This document shows, in pieces, positions 1 through 8,695 of a stretch of DNA of 64,000 nucleotides. The notes under the pieces are model-generated. The model ran no database searches. It saw nothing but the letters and a program-made list of their open reading frames with translations, and was not told where the DNA came from. The stretch is taken from contig JANFNE010000013.1 of assembly GCA_024867545.1 (NCBI GenBank), positions 682,001-746,000 of the forward strand, given 5' to 3'. The position numbers and the translations under genes were made by a program. This stretch comes from Phytopythium helicoides (taxonomy: Eukaryota; Oomycota; Peronosporomycetes; Pythiales; Pythiaceae). Position 1 is the first letter of the stretch. Each line of letters opens with the position of its first letter.

Positions 1-1195
1 GCCGACCAGATGTCCGACGTGCTCATGCTTGGTCGCGTCGTGCGGCGACGTGCAGCTGAGGCTAGTGGGGACGATGGAGATACCACGCCGAAGGTGTCGA
101 GTCTCGTGTGGTACGAAGAGGACGTCGCCAGCCAGGAGAACCAGCTCCTTGCGGCACTTGCCATGAAGCTTGGGTTTGTTTCAGGTGCGAATGGATCCTG
201 TGTACGTGTATGACTGTTACAGATAGACTAACTGGAGAGTGCGAACTAGACGGCGTCCCGATGGTGGAGCTCCAGCGCATGCTCAGCCGGTTCCAGAACA
301 ACAACTTTTCCGTTTGCGACGAGCTGATGCTCGAGGTCGGTGCTGGGTGCTACCCGTTCGGCGCGATGATCAATCACAGCTGCGCACCAAACTGTGCTGT
401 AACGTACGTGTGTTCGCATCTGTACGATGGCGAGAGGGAGACGGTGAGTGATTCTAACGAGACGTGTGTGCAGATATTCTCCGGAGACTCACGAGTTGGA
501 AGTGCGAGCAATCCGCTCAATCGACGCTGGCGAGGAGATTCTTCAAACTTACGGTGAGGTGGAGTTTCCAACTGACGAGGGAATGGCAGCTTGTTACTGA
601 CGCGTCGACGGCAGTGGACATTGCGCTTCCAAGAGCACAGCGCCAGCAACGACTTCAGACGAAGTATCACTTTCAGTGCTCGTGCTTTAGATGTACAGAG
701 CCCTCGGGCAACACGTCCAGCCTGGATGCTTTCCTCGACTGCGATATTGGTGGTGTTCCGAAAGCCCGGTGGACTTCAGTACGCCAGCAGGAGCTACAAG
801 TCGCGACAGAAACCTTCAAAGCGTCTTCACCAGGACAACGTATCCCGGCTCTGAAGAAGCTGCTGGCAGTACAGCGAGAAGCGCTCCACCCGCACAACAT
901 TTCTCTGTTGCAGACTTACTCCGCGCTGTTTAGCGCCGAGATGGAGCGCAGCAATGTCGGGCCCGCATTGGAGTATGGCGAACGCATGCTCGAGTTCTAT
1001 CGCCGAGTCTACCCGCGCAACCACCCGATGGTTGGCTTACATCTCTTCACATTGGGTGACCTCTTGTCTCAATCAGAGGGAGCGAGATCGTCGAGGATGT
1101 CGCGAGAGTATTTCAAAGAGGCAAGAAATGTGTTGACGATTACCCATGGGAGTCGGCATCACCTTGTCAGCCTGCTAGAAGATCGCTTACGTTAG
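1..1195 (+). CDS. SMYD-type SET domain lysine methyltransferase, 5' partial
   Basis: The window opens inside this gene, so the MYND finger and first half of the SET domain lie to the left. Reading exons 1-184, 238-403 (an acceptor at 222 is also in frame), 474-553 and 615-1195 gives one frame. Introns start with GT, end with AG and are 53-70 bases. The joined protein shows the SET signature FPFGAMINHSCAPNC-like (here YPFGAMINHSCAPNC), then RSIDAGEEILQTY, which binds S-adenosylmethionine and closes the active site, then the post-SET zinc cysteines CSCFRC. The C-terminal part is helical and TPR-like, as in SMYD proteins. Family members methylate lysines of histones or other proteins. The ATG at 10 is probably internal, because the preceding codons are open. 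Family assignment is firm; the substrate is unknown. Confidence 0.85.
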
Positions 1196-1197
1196 AG

Positions 1198-1490
1198 TCA
1201 AATAAAACTCTGTCTGCGCTTGGTGTGGTGTGTGAGAAACCTTCTACAGCTGAAACAGTGTACTCAAGAATGAATGGTACGCTGCCTTCAAAGCGCATAA
1301 ACAGACTACCAATGCTCACTGCGCAACTTGTAGTAGACCCGGTAACAGATACACTCGGCCGAAAAAGCAAATATCAGCAGCAGAACATGACGATCTAGAG
1401 TTAGTCTGGTCACTGCCTGTGCAACTGCCGCCGTGGCCCCCTACAAGGAAGTACGAAATAAAAGTTTGCATCGATCGATTTGAATGAAGT
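1198..1490 (+). other. Coding-like relic or 3' UTR after the SMYD gene
   Basis: Behind the SMYD stop, one plus frame is open from 1198 to about 1396 and reads like protein (LSALGVVCEKPSTAETVYS is part of it), with no start codon. A second frame from about 1380 continues in the same style (LELVWSLPVQLPPW). It may be the decayed end of another gene, or an untranslated region that happens to be open. I recognise no family. Confidence 0.25.
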
Positions 1491-1641
1491 TTTATAACGA
1501 TAAGTAATTGCGGCGCGATCCATGCATCAAGCCCCAACGAGTCTCCATGAGGCGGTACGATTGACTTTCATCTTACCACATTACCGATTGCTCGTGGTCG
1601 AACAGCTAGCTGAACGCTTACTTCATGGCTTTTGCACGCTT

Positions 1642-3858
1642 TCAAGAACGCAGTGAGATGTAAACGCGACGGTAAGCGTGCTCTCCTGCAAACGCAAAAA
1701 TGAGCAAGATCACGTGCTGCTCCATCATAACAAACCTCGGCTTGGTTACTGCCGCGCTTGATTTCATTCGCTTCGCATGCTGCTCATCGGATGTGTGAAG
1801 AGAAGACTGCAAAACGCTCAGGAATGCCAAGCGGCAGCTCATTGAGAGGGATTTGTAGGCACAATCAAGGGGTTTGAGGTCATCTTGCGCCCAGTAATCA
1901 GCAATGTCCGCATATTCACTTCTGTGCACCTTAATTTCCAAACACTCAAGCGTACGGTTTCGAGATAGCATGCTCTCGATTGCTTGTCTGTCTTGGAAAT
2001 GCCGGCGACTCTGTCTCCCAAGTCCGCGGTAGACAACACGTCCGATATTTCGAGCAAAGAGGGTGTTGGGCTTGCCAAGCGCCTTTGCAACCGCGCTGAA
2101 CGCATCAAATGTGCAGTCGAGCTCAGCAATGTGCATGTTGTGGGTTCGATATGCAGCTAGAAAAGCTTGTGCTTCAATTTCAGTACCACTGATGACGAGG
2201 GTTTCAAGGTTGAAGCAATGACGCATTAGATGGTCAATATCAAGCGGAATCGGACCGACTTCCAGGTGAAGACTGACTAGGTGGGGGCCGATAAGCTCAA
2301 TGAACGTAGGAAGACCTCTACTGGCGGAGTACAGCTCTTCAAAGTTGATTCGTAGACGCATCGACGCGCTGGTTACTTTACCAGGACTAGTCTCTGCAAC
2401 TTCTGACTCAATCATTGTGAGCTTGTCAAGGGCAACTTCACAGAGCCCATAGCCTGGTACTACAGCTCGGGCTTTGGTGCCGTCACCTGCGATGTCACAT
2501 GCGGCCAGCACACTGATGGCTGTGTCTAATTCGATGTTGAAGCATCCGCTTTTTGGGTTGCTCATGACTGGAACAGTAGGATCCATTTCTAGTACCTTGG
2601 CAAGTGCCCCATACTTCAGCATTGCACGCCTTGAGCGATTTTGAGGTGCTTGGGAGCGCAAAAACTCAGAAACGTTGTCGGATTGCTCCACTCGCGAAAA
2701 CAGTCCGCTGACGGGATCACTTAGCGCTAATAAACGCTTCGCGGATTCCAGACACGAAGGCCCTATGAAGGCAGATGTGATGGTCAGATTTTTGATGGAA
2801 GAATATTTGCGCGAGTAGTCAGAGAAGAGTGCAAATGCCAAATATGCCCACATCCTATCGTCGTCACCCTCGTCAAAAACGTCATCAACAGCTATTGTTA
2901 GCGTCAATTTGCTGATCTTGCGTGCTTCAGCGAGTGCAGAACACAACTGCCCCATATATGCATGGTTTGATGCGCAACAGATGATCGCAATTTCCTTTGG
3001 CAAATGTGCTGAGCTGCCAGTGGCACGAAACAAGGTTTCGTACAGTCGCCCGAACATTACGGCGTCGTTGTCTGCGTTAGCATTACTCAGATTGCCTTGA
3101 AAGAGGGGGCGTAAAGTAAGCCGCGAAAACAGCAATCCGAGGTCTTGGCGCAGGGCTTTGCTCAATACGGATGCGCCTTCAGCTGTCAATTCAACGCCTC
3201 CACAATCCAGCGACATGGACTCGACAGCAAAAGTACACTGCAGCTCTGCATTCAGCTGCACAGTAAAGTCCCACCCGCCGTGGATGATCTGAAGCGAATG
3301 AAGCGCCGCAAAAGTCGATTCCAGGCGCGGCCCGGGGTTGGCTGAGTCCACCGAGACAGCCAGCTCAAGCGGGATCTTGACCCCCGAAACCTTCGGAGTG
3401 TCTCGTGTAGATCTGTTGGCAATTCGCATGGCCACAACAGCGAACTCCGTCGACCTCAAGTCGTCCGTCTTCAAGAAGAAGTCCTTGATGATGTTATCAC
3501 TTCCATCAGCGTCGCTCATTGCGAGCACGAAGCGCGGCTGGCGGAAACGATCCGACTCCGTCTCCTTCCTGTGCAGCCGTATGGGCAGTCCACAGTACTC
3601 CTCCAGCACAAACTCGAACGCAGTCAGGTCAACCCGCGCGACCAGCGCCAGCAGCACCAGCGCACCTCGGATTGCTTCCAAGTTGCTTCTTGTGTTGTCC
3701 GCTTTCTCTCTGTTCTTGGCTAGCTCCACGCGGATGCCCTCGACTAACCTCTCCCCTTTCCCATCAACTTCAGCGATCGCCAGCGCCAGTCGCTTCCGCA
3801 CGGGCTTCAGCCAGTCACTCAGGAAACCCCAGCGCCTCATCAAGTCGATGCGTCCCAT
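1642..3858 (-). CDS. Cluster A member 1: intact W-x-FL/LRR-like family protein
   Basis: Single-exon gene for 738 residues, one of three undamaged copies of the repeated family in this window. No signal peptide or membrane segment is visible, so it is probably cytosolic or nuclear. Landmarks: RRWGFLSDWLKPVRKRL at residues 8-24; a hydrophobic helix ALVLLALVARVDLTAF near 66-81; a central VVPGYGLCEV motif; two LRR/RNI-like stretches after it (for example HCFNLETLVISG); and a C-terminal HVILLIFAFAGEHAYRRVYI that resembles a minimal F-box helix pair. The start is ATG at 3858; an in-frame ATG at 3840, just before RRWGF, fits the paralogues equally well. It is the most diverged copy of cluster A. Function unknown; a protein-interaction or adaptor role is only an inference from the LRR-like part. 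Confidence 0.8.
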   Translation of the reverse strand: MGRIDLMRRWGFLSDWLKPVRKRLALAIAEVDGKGERLVEGIRVELAKNREKADNTRSNLEAIRGALVLLALVARVDLTAFEFVLEEYCGLPIRLHRKETESDRFRQPRFVLAMSDADGSDNIIKDFFLKTDDLRSTEFAVVAMRIANRSTRDTPKVSGVKIPLELAVSVDSANPGPRLESTFAALHSLQIIHGGWDFTVQLNAELQCTFAVESMSLDCGGVELTAEGASVLSKALRQDLGLLFSRLTLRPLFQGNLSNANADNDAVMFGRLYETLFRATGSSAHLPKEIAIICCASNHAYMGQLCSALAEARKISKLTLTIAVDDVFDEGDDDRMWAYLAFALFSDYSRKYSSIKNLTITSAFIGPSCLESAKRLLALSDPVSGLFSRVEQSDNVSEFLRSQAPQNRSRRAMLKYGALAKVLEMDPTVPVMSNPKSGCFNIELDTAISVLAACDIAGDGTKARAVVPGYGLCEVALDKLTMIESEVAETSPGKVTSASMRLRINFEELYSASRGLPTFIELIGPHLVSLHLEVGPIPLDIDHLMRHCFNLETLVISGTEIEAQAFLAAYRTHNMHIAELDCTFDAFSAVAKALGKPNTLFARNIGRVVYRGLGRQSRRHFQDRQAIESMLSRNRTLECLEIKVHRSEYADIADYWAQDDLKPLDCAYKSLSMSCRLAFLSVLQSSLHTSDEQHAKRMKSSAAVTKPRFVMMEQHVILLIFAFAGEHAYRRVYISLRS

Positions 3859-4054
3859 GTTGCCGCCAACCTTTCTGTTGTGGTTTGGTGGGATTCCTTT
3901 CCAGCGCTTGCTGTTGAAGAAATCAATCCATTTGGTCTACAAACATCAAGATAAAATATACAGTCTGTTTCAATATATAGGCTGTTCCGCTGCACTTCCT
4001 AGTTGTAGCCATCTCAGTTGGCAATTCTCAAGCCATGGAAGACTTCATATCCAA

Positions 4055-4085
<31 letters not shown>

Positions 4086-4248
4086 AAGAAGAAGAAGAAG
4101 AAGAAGACGAGGATGACGTTCCCAAGGAGGACCGTTCAACACTCCCACCTCCATCTTCTTGCCAGCAAACAGCCATGATGATGCGCATAACGATCACTTT
4201 GTGTGCACAATGGGACTTTCAACAGCCGCTGTTGTCACCTGTGCGTAG
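3859..4248. other. Intergenic, with the AAG repeat
   Basis: Upstream region of cluster A member 1. Apart from the AAG microsatellite I see no gene. The plus frame through the repeat reads as a Lys/Glu tract and soon stops. Confidence 0.4.
4056..4107 (+). repeat. (AAG)n microsatellite, about 17 units
   Basis: An uninterrupted AAG/GAA run. It lies between the start of cluster A member 1 and a decayed gene, and does not sit in a supported reading frame. Confidence 0.95.
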
Positions 4249-4918
4249 CAGCCTTACGTTTCATACGTTGGACACTCCGCGCATGTACCATACGCCGATG
4301 CATGTTCAACTGAACCCCTCAAGCATCAAAACAGGAGTTGGGGTGGGTCTCCCTATGACTTGTACGAGCAGGGCGTTAAGCTACAGCGGTAATCGGTGGC
4401 ACTACATTCACTCGTAGAGCAGATTGACAAAGGCGCGTTCATCTATGTGCTAAATTGGCACTGCAACCTGACGCTAACTGTTGGAGAGTAGAATCTTGTT
4501 TATGAAGAGTTCGAGAAATCCCGTTTCTGCTGTTCCCCGAATTTTGCTATACTGGAGAAAGTAAAGAGCCTTCACTCCAACAAGCGATTCATTCAACAGT
4601 ATAACGTCTTCTACAACGAGTCGAAGCGAGAAGCAGCAAAATGGCAGCTCATGCTTGGCATTTCTGGACCAGTGAAGTTTTCTGGAACAGGGGCATTTCC
4701 AGCTCGAGCCATTAGTCCGTGACACAATTGAAGTGTTTGTGCAAAGTGATCACGGACTACGTTTATTCCATGCTCAAGTAAACACAGAAACTTCGTCAGA
4801 TTGCTTTTCTGACGCAAATATAATTACTAGGACTCTCCACGGGTGTTCGAACGGATATTATTTGCATTGCCAAGTTGCACCGATCGGCATGCTAGCACCG
4901 AAAACATCGAGTTCATAG
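4249..4918 (+). pseudogene. Decayed gene of unknown family
   Basis: One plus frame (codons in phase with 4321) reads as convincing protein from 4249 to 4722 but is broken by TAA at about 4390 and TAG near 4492. Fragments include GSPYDLYEQGVKLQ, VALHSLVEQIDKGAFIYVLN and NKRFIQQYNVFYNESKREAA. Beyond the TGA at 4720 another frame continues in similar style to 4918 (TIEVFVQSDHGLRLFHAQVN), implying a frameshift as well. There is no ATG at a sensible place. It differs from the minus-strand family around it. I do not recognise the parent protein; introns spanning the stops cannot be excluded. Confidence 0.45.
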
Positions 4919-5156
4919 TTCCCATAGACTCGCGTATTTTGGGGAGGCTTGTTCTGCCCTAGTCGAAACCCAGACCACTCGCGATGTCTCCGTCACTTCA
5001 ACTGGAATCACTGCGAGCTTGGCGAGATTTTAATCTTAAAAGCAGGCTAAACTATAGCTACACTATAACTAAATTGATAAATGTAGCTTTCACCAATTAT
5101 TTCGCCCACACATCAAGTGACGTATTGTATTTATTAAGTCTGCTGGGCGTAGCAAA
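4919..5156. other. Intergenic, AT-rich
   Basis: 3' flank of cluster A member 2. No gene or structured element seen. Confidence 0.4.
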
Positions 5157-7328
5157 CTAATCAGCTTCGGGGTCTAAAACATAATACACACGGCGGAGTA
5201 CACATTCTGCAGCAAAATGAAATATGTGGCTCACCACGTCGCGGTCCAGTGACAGATTAGCGAGAGCTGACCTCGAGTTCTTTGCACGTTTTAAGGTGGG
5301 TCTCGACCGAAACACACTTAGAAATGCCAACCGGCACTGCAACGGAAACGATTCAGAGACGACTGGAATAGGCGTGAGATGATGTCGATCAATATCTAGT
5401 TTGTGTTGCTGGTACAGCTCGTCAGGAACTTCAAGTTGGAGATACTCGAGAATCCTGTTTGCATCCAGCATCGCAACCAAAGAGTCCAGAATAGCCTTCT
5501 CCTCTTCAAAGCTTCCACGTGCTGAGTACGAAAAACGTTTGATGCTCCGCGTGAATGCCGATGCAGGGTTCGACAACTCATCGATTATCTGCCGATTTGC
5601 ACATTGGCATCGAAGTTCGGTAATACGCACATTGTCGTCGTGAAATGCTCCCAGAAGCTCCGATGAATTAATAATCATATTGCCCAGGCCGAGAATTTCC
5701 AAGTTTTGGCAGCACCGAAGTACTCGTCTCACATTCAACGGATGGTCCATTGTGAGGAAGAGTCCTAAACATGTCAGCTTGTCTCCAACGCGTTCAAGAA
5801 TATTGTACAATGACTCTCCATCGTCAAGCACACGCAATTCATCCATCTCTAGTCTGGTTATCCCTTGTGAGCGCGGACATTCTGAGCCTTCAAAGTTCTC
5901 GTTAATTGGGAAAAGATGGTCATGTTGTACAGCGCACACACCAAAACCCGGTACGAGAACTTTACAAACGTCATCAGTGATCTCGTCCAAGAATCGAACA
6001 CCTTCCACATCAGTCTGCAGTTCCCAGGTCGCCGTGTCATTGGTCATAACTTCTGTAGGGTCCATTCGCTCAATAACGACTGACGTGCCTTTTCTAAGCC
6101 GCATTCGAGACTGACGGATTGCCATTGAATGAGTGAGGGCGTTGTCGTAATCGACAACTATAACGTCACGTGAACCATACACATGACGTGCGGGATCAGA
6201 TGAGTTGAGGACGGCTGCAAATGCTTCGGCGCCACGTGAATCTAGATATCCCCACGAAAGGGTAAGGGATGTGGTGGTGGAGTACGGGGAAGCTTGCGCA
6301 GTGAAGAATCCGTAAGCTATATACTCCCAAATTTTTGGATCTGATTCGTTGCCAATGTTGAGCTGAATATCAACGCTCTGCACTGAGCGGGACTCAGGCA
6401 GAATAGAAGCAAAACGTCCCAACAGTGTCGATGTATCTCCGCCCACACATGGTGAAAATATGTCGAGCTCACAACTCATGCAGTCATGTGGACACAGCGC
6501 GCGCTGGTAAATCGTGCCGAAGATTTGTGCGTCCTCTGCCTCATCAACATTTTCGTCATCGGTAAGTGGGGCCAGGACTAGCTCAGTTACTGGGAGTCTC
6601 CGTTCTCCGCTCATGACCCTTTCGATACATTTCACATCCTCGACGAGTAGTGACACTTCGGTATAATCAAGTTTTAACGCTTCAAGAGTAAGCGTGCAAG
6701 GAATCACCGACTGATCTGTCGGATATCCCGGAACTGCAAGGGGGAACTTCCAATCGATCTGCTTGCCTTGAATTGCCAACAGTTCACGCTGGAGGTGCTC
6801 GATCAGTTTCCCCTTAGAACCACTGGTAAACTCCACATAGATGAAGATAGGGACGTCAAGTGGTTCTAGAGAAACTCCTTGGTTCGTGCTCATAGCAGCA
6901 ATTTTTCTCGCCACAGCTGTGAATCTCGTGCTTGGCGGTTCATCGAGGCCCGAGAAGAGCTCGACAACTTCTTCAAGGATCCAGTCGGACTCCGAACCCA
7001 TGAGGATGAGCTGAAAGCGCGCCGTTCGGGAGATAACGTCTTCAAACATCGGCATGTCCTTTGCCTCTGGCTTGAGCTCGCAGTAGTCGACCAGCACCTG
7101 CTTGAAAGCGTCGGCGTCCACGCGCGCCACCATGGCGAGCAGCACGAGCGCGTCCCGCAAAACCCGAATTGGAACTTTTCGATCCTCCAAGAGGCTCACA
7201 TTAAGGAGCTCGTCCCAGTGGCCGACACCCACGAAGTCGTCCGAGTGAGAGACGAAGTCCAAGCGCTGGCGCAGCGGCTCCAGCCAGGGCCTCAAGAAGG
7301 CCCATCGAGTGCTTCGCTTGGTCTTCAT
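5157..7328 (-). CDS. Cluster A member 2: intact W-x-FL/LRR-like family protein
   Basis: Single-exon gene for 723 residues. The frame extends upstream to a GTG at 7385, but the first ATG, at 7328, lies directly before the conserved RWAFLRPWLEPLRQRL, so I use it. The conserved helix is ALVLLAMVARVDADAFKQVL. The middle holds SILPESRSVQSVDIQLNIG and WEYIAYGFFTAQASPYSTT; the core motif is VLVPGFGVCAV; LRR-like lines such as LRCCQNLEILGLGN follow; the end is LDRDVVSHIFHFAAECVLRRVY. It is closest to members 4 and B1, with shared phrases such as RMRLRKGT and LQTDVEGVRFLDE. Long acidic stretches and no targeting signal. This copy is the best reference for the family. Function unknown. Confidence 0.82.
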   Translation of the reverse strand: MKTKRSTRWAFLRPWLEPLRQRLDFVSHSDDFVGVGHWDELLNVSLLEDRKVPIRVLRDALVLLAMVARVDADAFKQVLVDYCELKPEAKDMPMFEDVISRTARFQLILMGSESDWILEEVVELFSGLDEPPSTRFTAVARKIAAMSTNQGVSLEPLDVPIFIYVEFTSGSKGKLIEHLQRELLAIQGKQIDWKFPLAVPGYPTDQSVIPCTLTLEALKLDYTEVSLLVEDVKCIERVMSGERRLPVTELVLAPLTDDENVDEAEDAQIFGTIYQRALCPHDCMSCELDIFSPCVGGDTSTLLGRFASILPESRSVQSVDIQLNIGNESDPKIWEYIAYGFFTAQASPYSTTTSLTLSWGYLDSRGAEAFAAVLNSSDPARHVYGSRDVIVVDYDNALTHSMAIRQSRMRLRKGTSVVIERMDPTEVMTNDTATWELQTDVEGVRFLDEITDDVCKVLVPGFGVCAVQHDHLFPINENFEGSECPRSQGITRLEMDELRVLDDGESLYNILERVGDKLTCLGLFLTMDHPLNVRRVLRCCQNLEILGLGNMIINSSELLGAFHDDNVRITELRCQCANRQIIDELSNPASAFTRSIKRFSYSARGSFEEEKAILDSLVAMLDANRILEYLQLEVPDELYQQHKLDIDRHHLTPIPVVSESFPLQCRLAFLSVFRSRPTLKRAKNSRSALANLSLDRDVVSHIFHFAAECVLRRVYYVLDPEAD

Positions 7329-7638
7329 AGCCACTTGTCTGTTGTTCACTGCGGTGATCGAGTCGTGATATATGCTGTGGACCACGTAGTTTTAGTGAAT
7401 GCGTTGCCAGCTGCATTTGTCATCGCAACTTTGATGGTCAACCTGCTTTTTGGCGAGTCACGAAGAGGATGCGGGCATTTGAGTTCGAAGGCATGGAGCC
7501 AAATTTATAACGGTCTTTGCGTCGCCGCTCCTTTCTGAGAAGGATATGTGTGGCGTGCATGAAGCGTTAATGTCTATATGTTTTGCGTATCCCATCCTCG
7601 TGCCTCCAATCCACTGAATTTCAAGTGCATGGACGTAT
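7329..7638. other. Intergenic between cluster A members 2 and 3
   Basis: Upstream flank of member 2 on one side and the inverted fragment on the other. No gene of its own seen. Confidence 0.4.
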
Positions 7639-7715
7639 CTGTCTCTCTAATGACATGCAAATGACTGCAAATGAGTTAGCTCACCGAACGGCAGTGTTGT
7701 TTGAGAATCTCTGGC
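7639..7715 (+). pseudogene. Inverted fragment of a cluster A family gene
   Basis: On the plus strand, opposite to all intact members, a short stretch reads SNDMQMTANELAHRTAVLFE. Member 4 reads FNDMQMLMNELADSASPFTQ at 9082-9158. The nucleotides agree too: AATGACATGCAAATG here and AACGACATGCAAATG there, followed by AATGAG(T/C)TAGC and, further on, AGAATCTC in register. It corresponds to the LRR-like C-terminal half of the protein, while the neighbouring minus-strand piece is the N-terminal part. Simplest reading: a broken copy whose distal half was inverted. The match is short and degenerate. Confidence 0.5.
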
Positions 7716-8363
7716 AAATTTGCTTGACTCTCAGAAAGATGGCGTTCGCAGCACAGAATGCAAGAAGTTGCGGATAAGCAACAAAACACTGCTAAGGACT
7801 CCATCGGAATTCTCCAGTCACCGTGCTTATTTCGAATGGCCAACAGCACATGCTGGAGGTTTTCGATAGTGTCTGCTTCGTCACCAAACCGATTCTCGAT
7901 TGAAATCGCAATGATGTCTAGAGGGTTGGGCAGCGCAACAGTTTGAGAACTAGATGTCGAGATTTGTCTTGCAGCAGCTATGAATCTCGTGTTCGGCGGG
8001 TTGTCAAATCCTGACAAAAATGCCAGAATATCGCCAACCGCCACCCTGAAGGCAAAATCCTTTATTAGAATCTGACGGGCAGAAAATTTCGTCTTCCAAA
8101 GCCTCGAGTACGCAAAAATCGTCCAGCTCGCAGTAATCGATAATCAAGTTTTTGAATGCTGAAAAGTCGATGCGCGCCAGCATCGCAAGTATCACGAGAG
8201 CCTCGTCCAATGCTCGAAAGCCCCGACACCGTGACAGGTCTACGGCCACACAAAATATTGAGCGGCCCACAGCCGTCAGGTCCTCGGAGCGAGGAAATAG
8301 GCTCAGACGGCCGCGAAGCGGGTCCAACCATATCGGCACGAAGCACCAGTGAGATTGCACCAT
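7676..8363 (-). pseudogene. Cluster A member 3: truncated, frameshifted family gene
   Basis: The N-terminal third of a family member. From the ATG at 8363 it reads SHWCFVPIWLDPLRGRLSL and ALVILAMLARIDFSAFKNLI, then shifts frame near 8040, just before VAVGDILAFLSGFDNPPNTR. The second frame continues through AAARQISTSSS and LLAIRNKHGDWRIPM and then loses similarity near 7780. The central PGFGVC motif, the LRR-like part and the C-terminus are missing in this orientation. With the inverted fragment next to it, it is a dead copy, not a short functional protein. Confidence 0.8.
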
Positions 8364-8695
8364 GGTGCTCACTTAGAAGCACCGTGTTCTTTCCAGTCCG
8401 TTCAGAAGATATGGATTATGACGAGACGAATCGTCTACATTCGCAGCCCGCAGTAGCAAGAGGAGATTTGCGAGCGTTCATGGCTGCATGAAGTCCTCTT
8501 TGTGATGAGCCTCGCATTCGAGCAAACTTTTGATTTTATTCGGAGTTTGGGCAGTAGATGTATAAATGTAATTAGTCGATGTTTTCCATTACAATTTGTT
8601 ATCGCCCATTGATAACACAACTGCAAGCACTGTTTTCTTCCCGACTGTGCTAAATAAAAAAAGAAATGCTGGTGATCGCACATCACCCGCTTATA

